NCBI GenBank assembly: GCA_021805775.1
Contig: JAJZED010000016.1
Location: forward strand, 1 to 51,160
DNA from: a bacterium
Lineage (GTDB): Bacteria; Vulcanimicrobiota; Vulcanimicrobiia; Vulcanimicrobiales; Vulcanimicrobiaceae
DNA: 51,160 nt
Reading direction: 5' to 3'
Shown here: one piece after another, positions 51,066 through 51,160 of the stretch
Layout: each line of letters begins with the position of its first letter
How positions within the stretch are numbered: position 1 is the first letter of the stretch
The notes under the pieces: generated by a model
Seen by the model: only the letters and a program-made list of their open reading frames with translations
What the model was told of the DNA's origin: nothing
The model's database searches: none
Translations under genes and position numbers: made by a program

Positions 51066-51160
51066 TTGGATAGAGCCGGCGAATATCCGGCCAATGAGGT
51101 GTCATGGAAACGCAGAATCGGACCTATAGCGAAGAATTCAAGAAAGACGCGGTTCGCCGC
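51040..51160 (+). mobile_element. Left end of an IS3-type insertion sequence (continues beyond the window)
   Basis: The probable end begins TGAGGCTGTCCCGG near 51040 and contains GTTTCCCGGACACTT. The pattern agrees with the ends of the 86-bp element at 23621. A transposase frame starts at 51104. The right end is outside the window, so the exact border is inferred. Confidence 0.6.
51104..51160 (+). CDS. Transposase OrfA of IS3/IS911 type, N-terminus only
   Basis: ATG at 51104 with GAGG close upstream begins METQNRTYSEEFKKDAVRR and reaches the window end. S-x-E-F-K-x-x-A-V is the start of the helix-turn-helix region in IS3-family OrfA (InsE/IS911 OrfA). Only 19 codons are present. Confidence 0.75.
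   Translation, partial: METQNRTYSEEFKKDAVRR

Overview
This 51-kb window comes from a high-GC bacterial chromosome, in which many genes are packed into operons with 4-base start/stop overlaps (ATGA, GTGA). Lipoprotein signals, a selenocysteine-type formate dehydrogenase, a transketolase split into two genes and a mix of Shine-Dalgarno-led and apparently leaderless starts fit a poorly cultured phylum. The style reminds me of Candidatus Eremiobacterota or a neighbouring lineage, but that is a guess from gene style and not a measurement. No tRNA, rRNA or CRISPR array was recognised.

Layout. 1-173: the 5' end of a branched-chain aminotransferase gene. 304-11505 (+): a phosphoesterase, a membrane protein, an oxalate/formate-family transporter, then fdhA (one gene read through an in-frame UGA with a SECIS hairpin), fdhB, an NrfD-type anchor, fdhD and a PAS-GGDEF cyclase. 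Together they suggest formate import, oxidation on the cytoplasmic face and electron delivery to the membrane. 11502-18592 (-): an operon of redox and signalling genes (pirin, flavin reductase, SDR, Rieske, HTH protein, a DJ-1 homologue without its Cys, hydrolase, large histidine kinase). 18595-22854: thioesterase, rpsO, small membrane proteins and the split transketolase.

22855-25500 is a scar region. It holds an 86-bp palindromic MITE-like element, a proC fragment, a start-less membrane ORF and a lipoprotein, and it is flanked by two identical 29-bp repeats, one of which is the real 3' end of the gamma-glutamyltransferase gene. 25465-33866 returns to ordinary genes: ggt, pnp, DUF1761, two SDRs including fabG, a radical SAM/SPASM protein and a lipoprotein. 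33950-39782 (-) holds secreted proteins and a YtrA-type GntR/ABC transporter operon that ends in a 30-residue ORF and is preceded by a near-perfect 42-bp palindrome.

39899-51160 is an accessory defence island, visibly more A/T-rich toward its right end. It carries a 1,699-residue DEAD-box/DUF1998 helicase with a C-terminal Vsr/DUF559-like nuclease, a frameshifted DprA-like remnant, a cytoplasmic subtilase plus AAA ATPase pair resembling the IetAS anti-phage/anti-plasmid system, a DUF4238 gene broken by an in-frame UGA, an Mrr-like endonuclease gene cut at its 5' end by an IS3-type element, and the first 19 codons of that element's transposase. The best candidate for an undescribed system is the co-directional set IetA-IetS-(DprA remnant)-helicase/nuclease.
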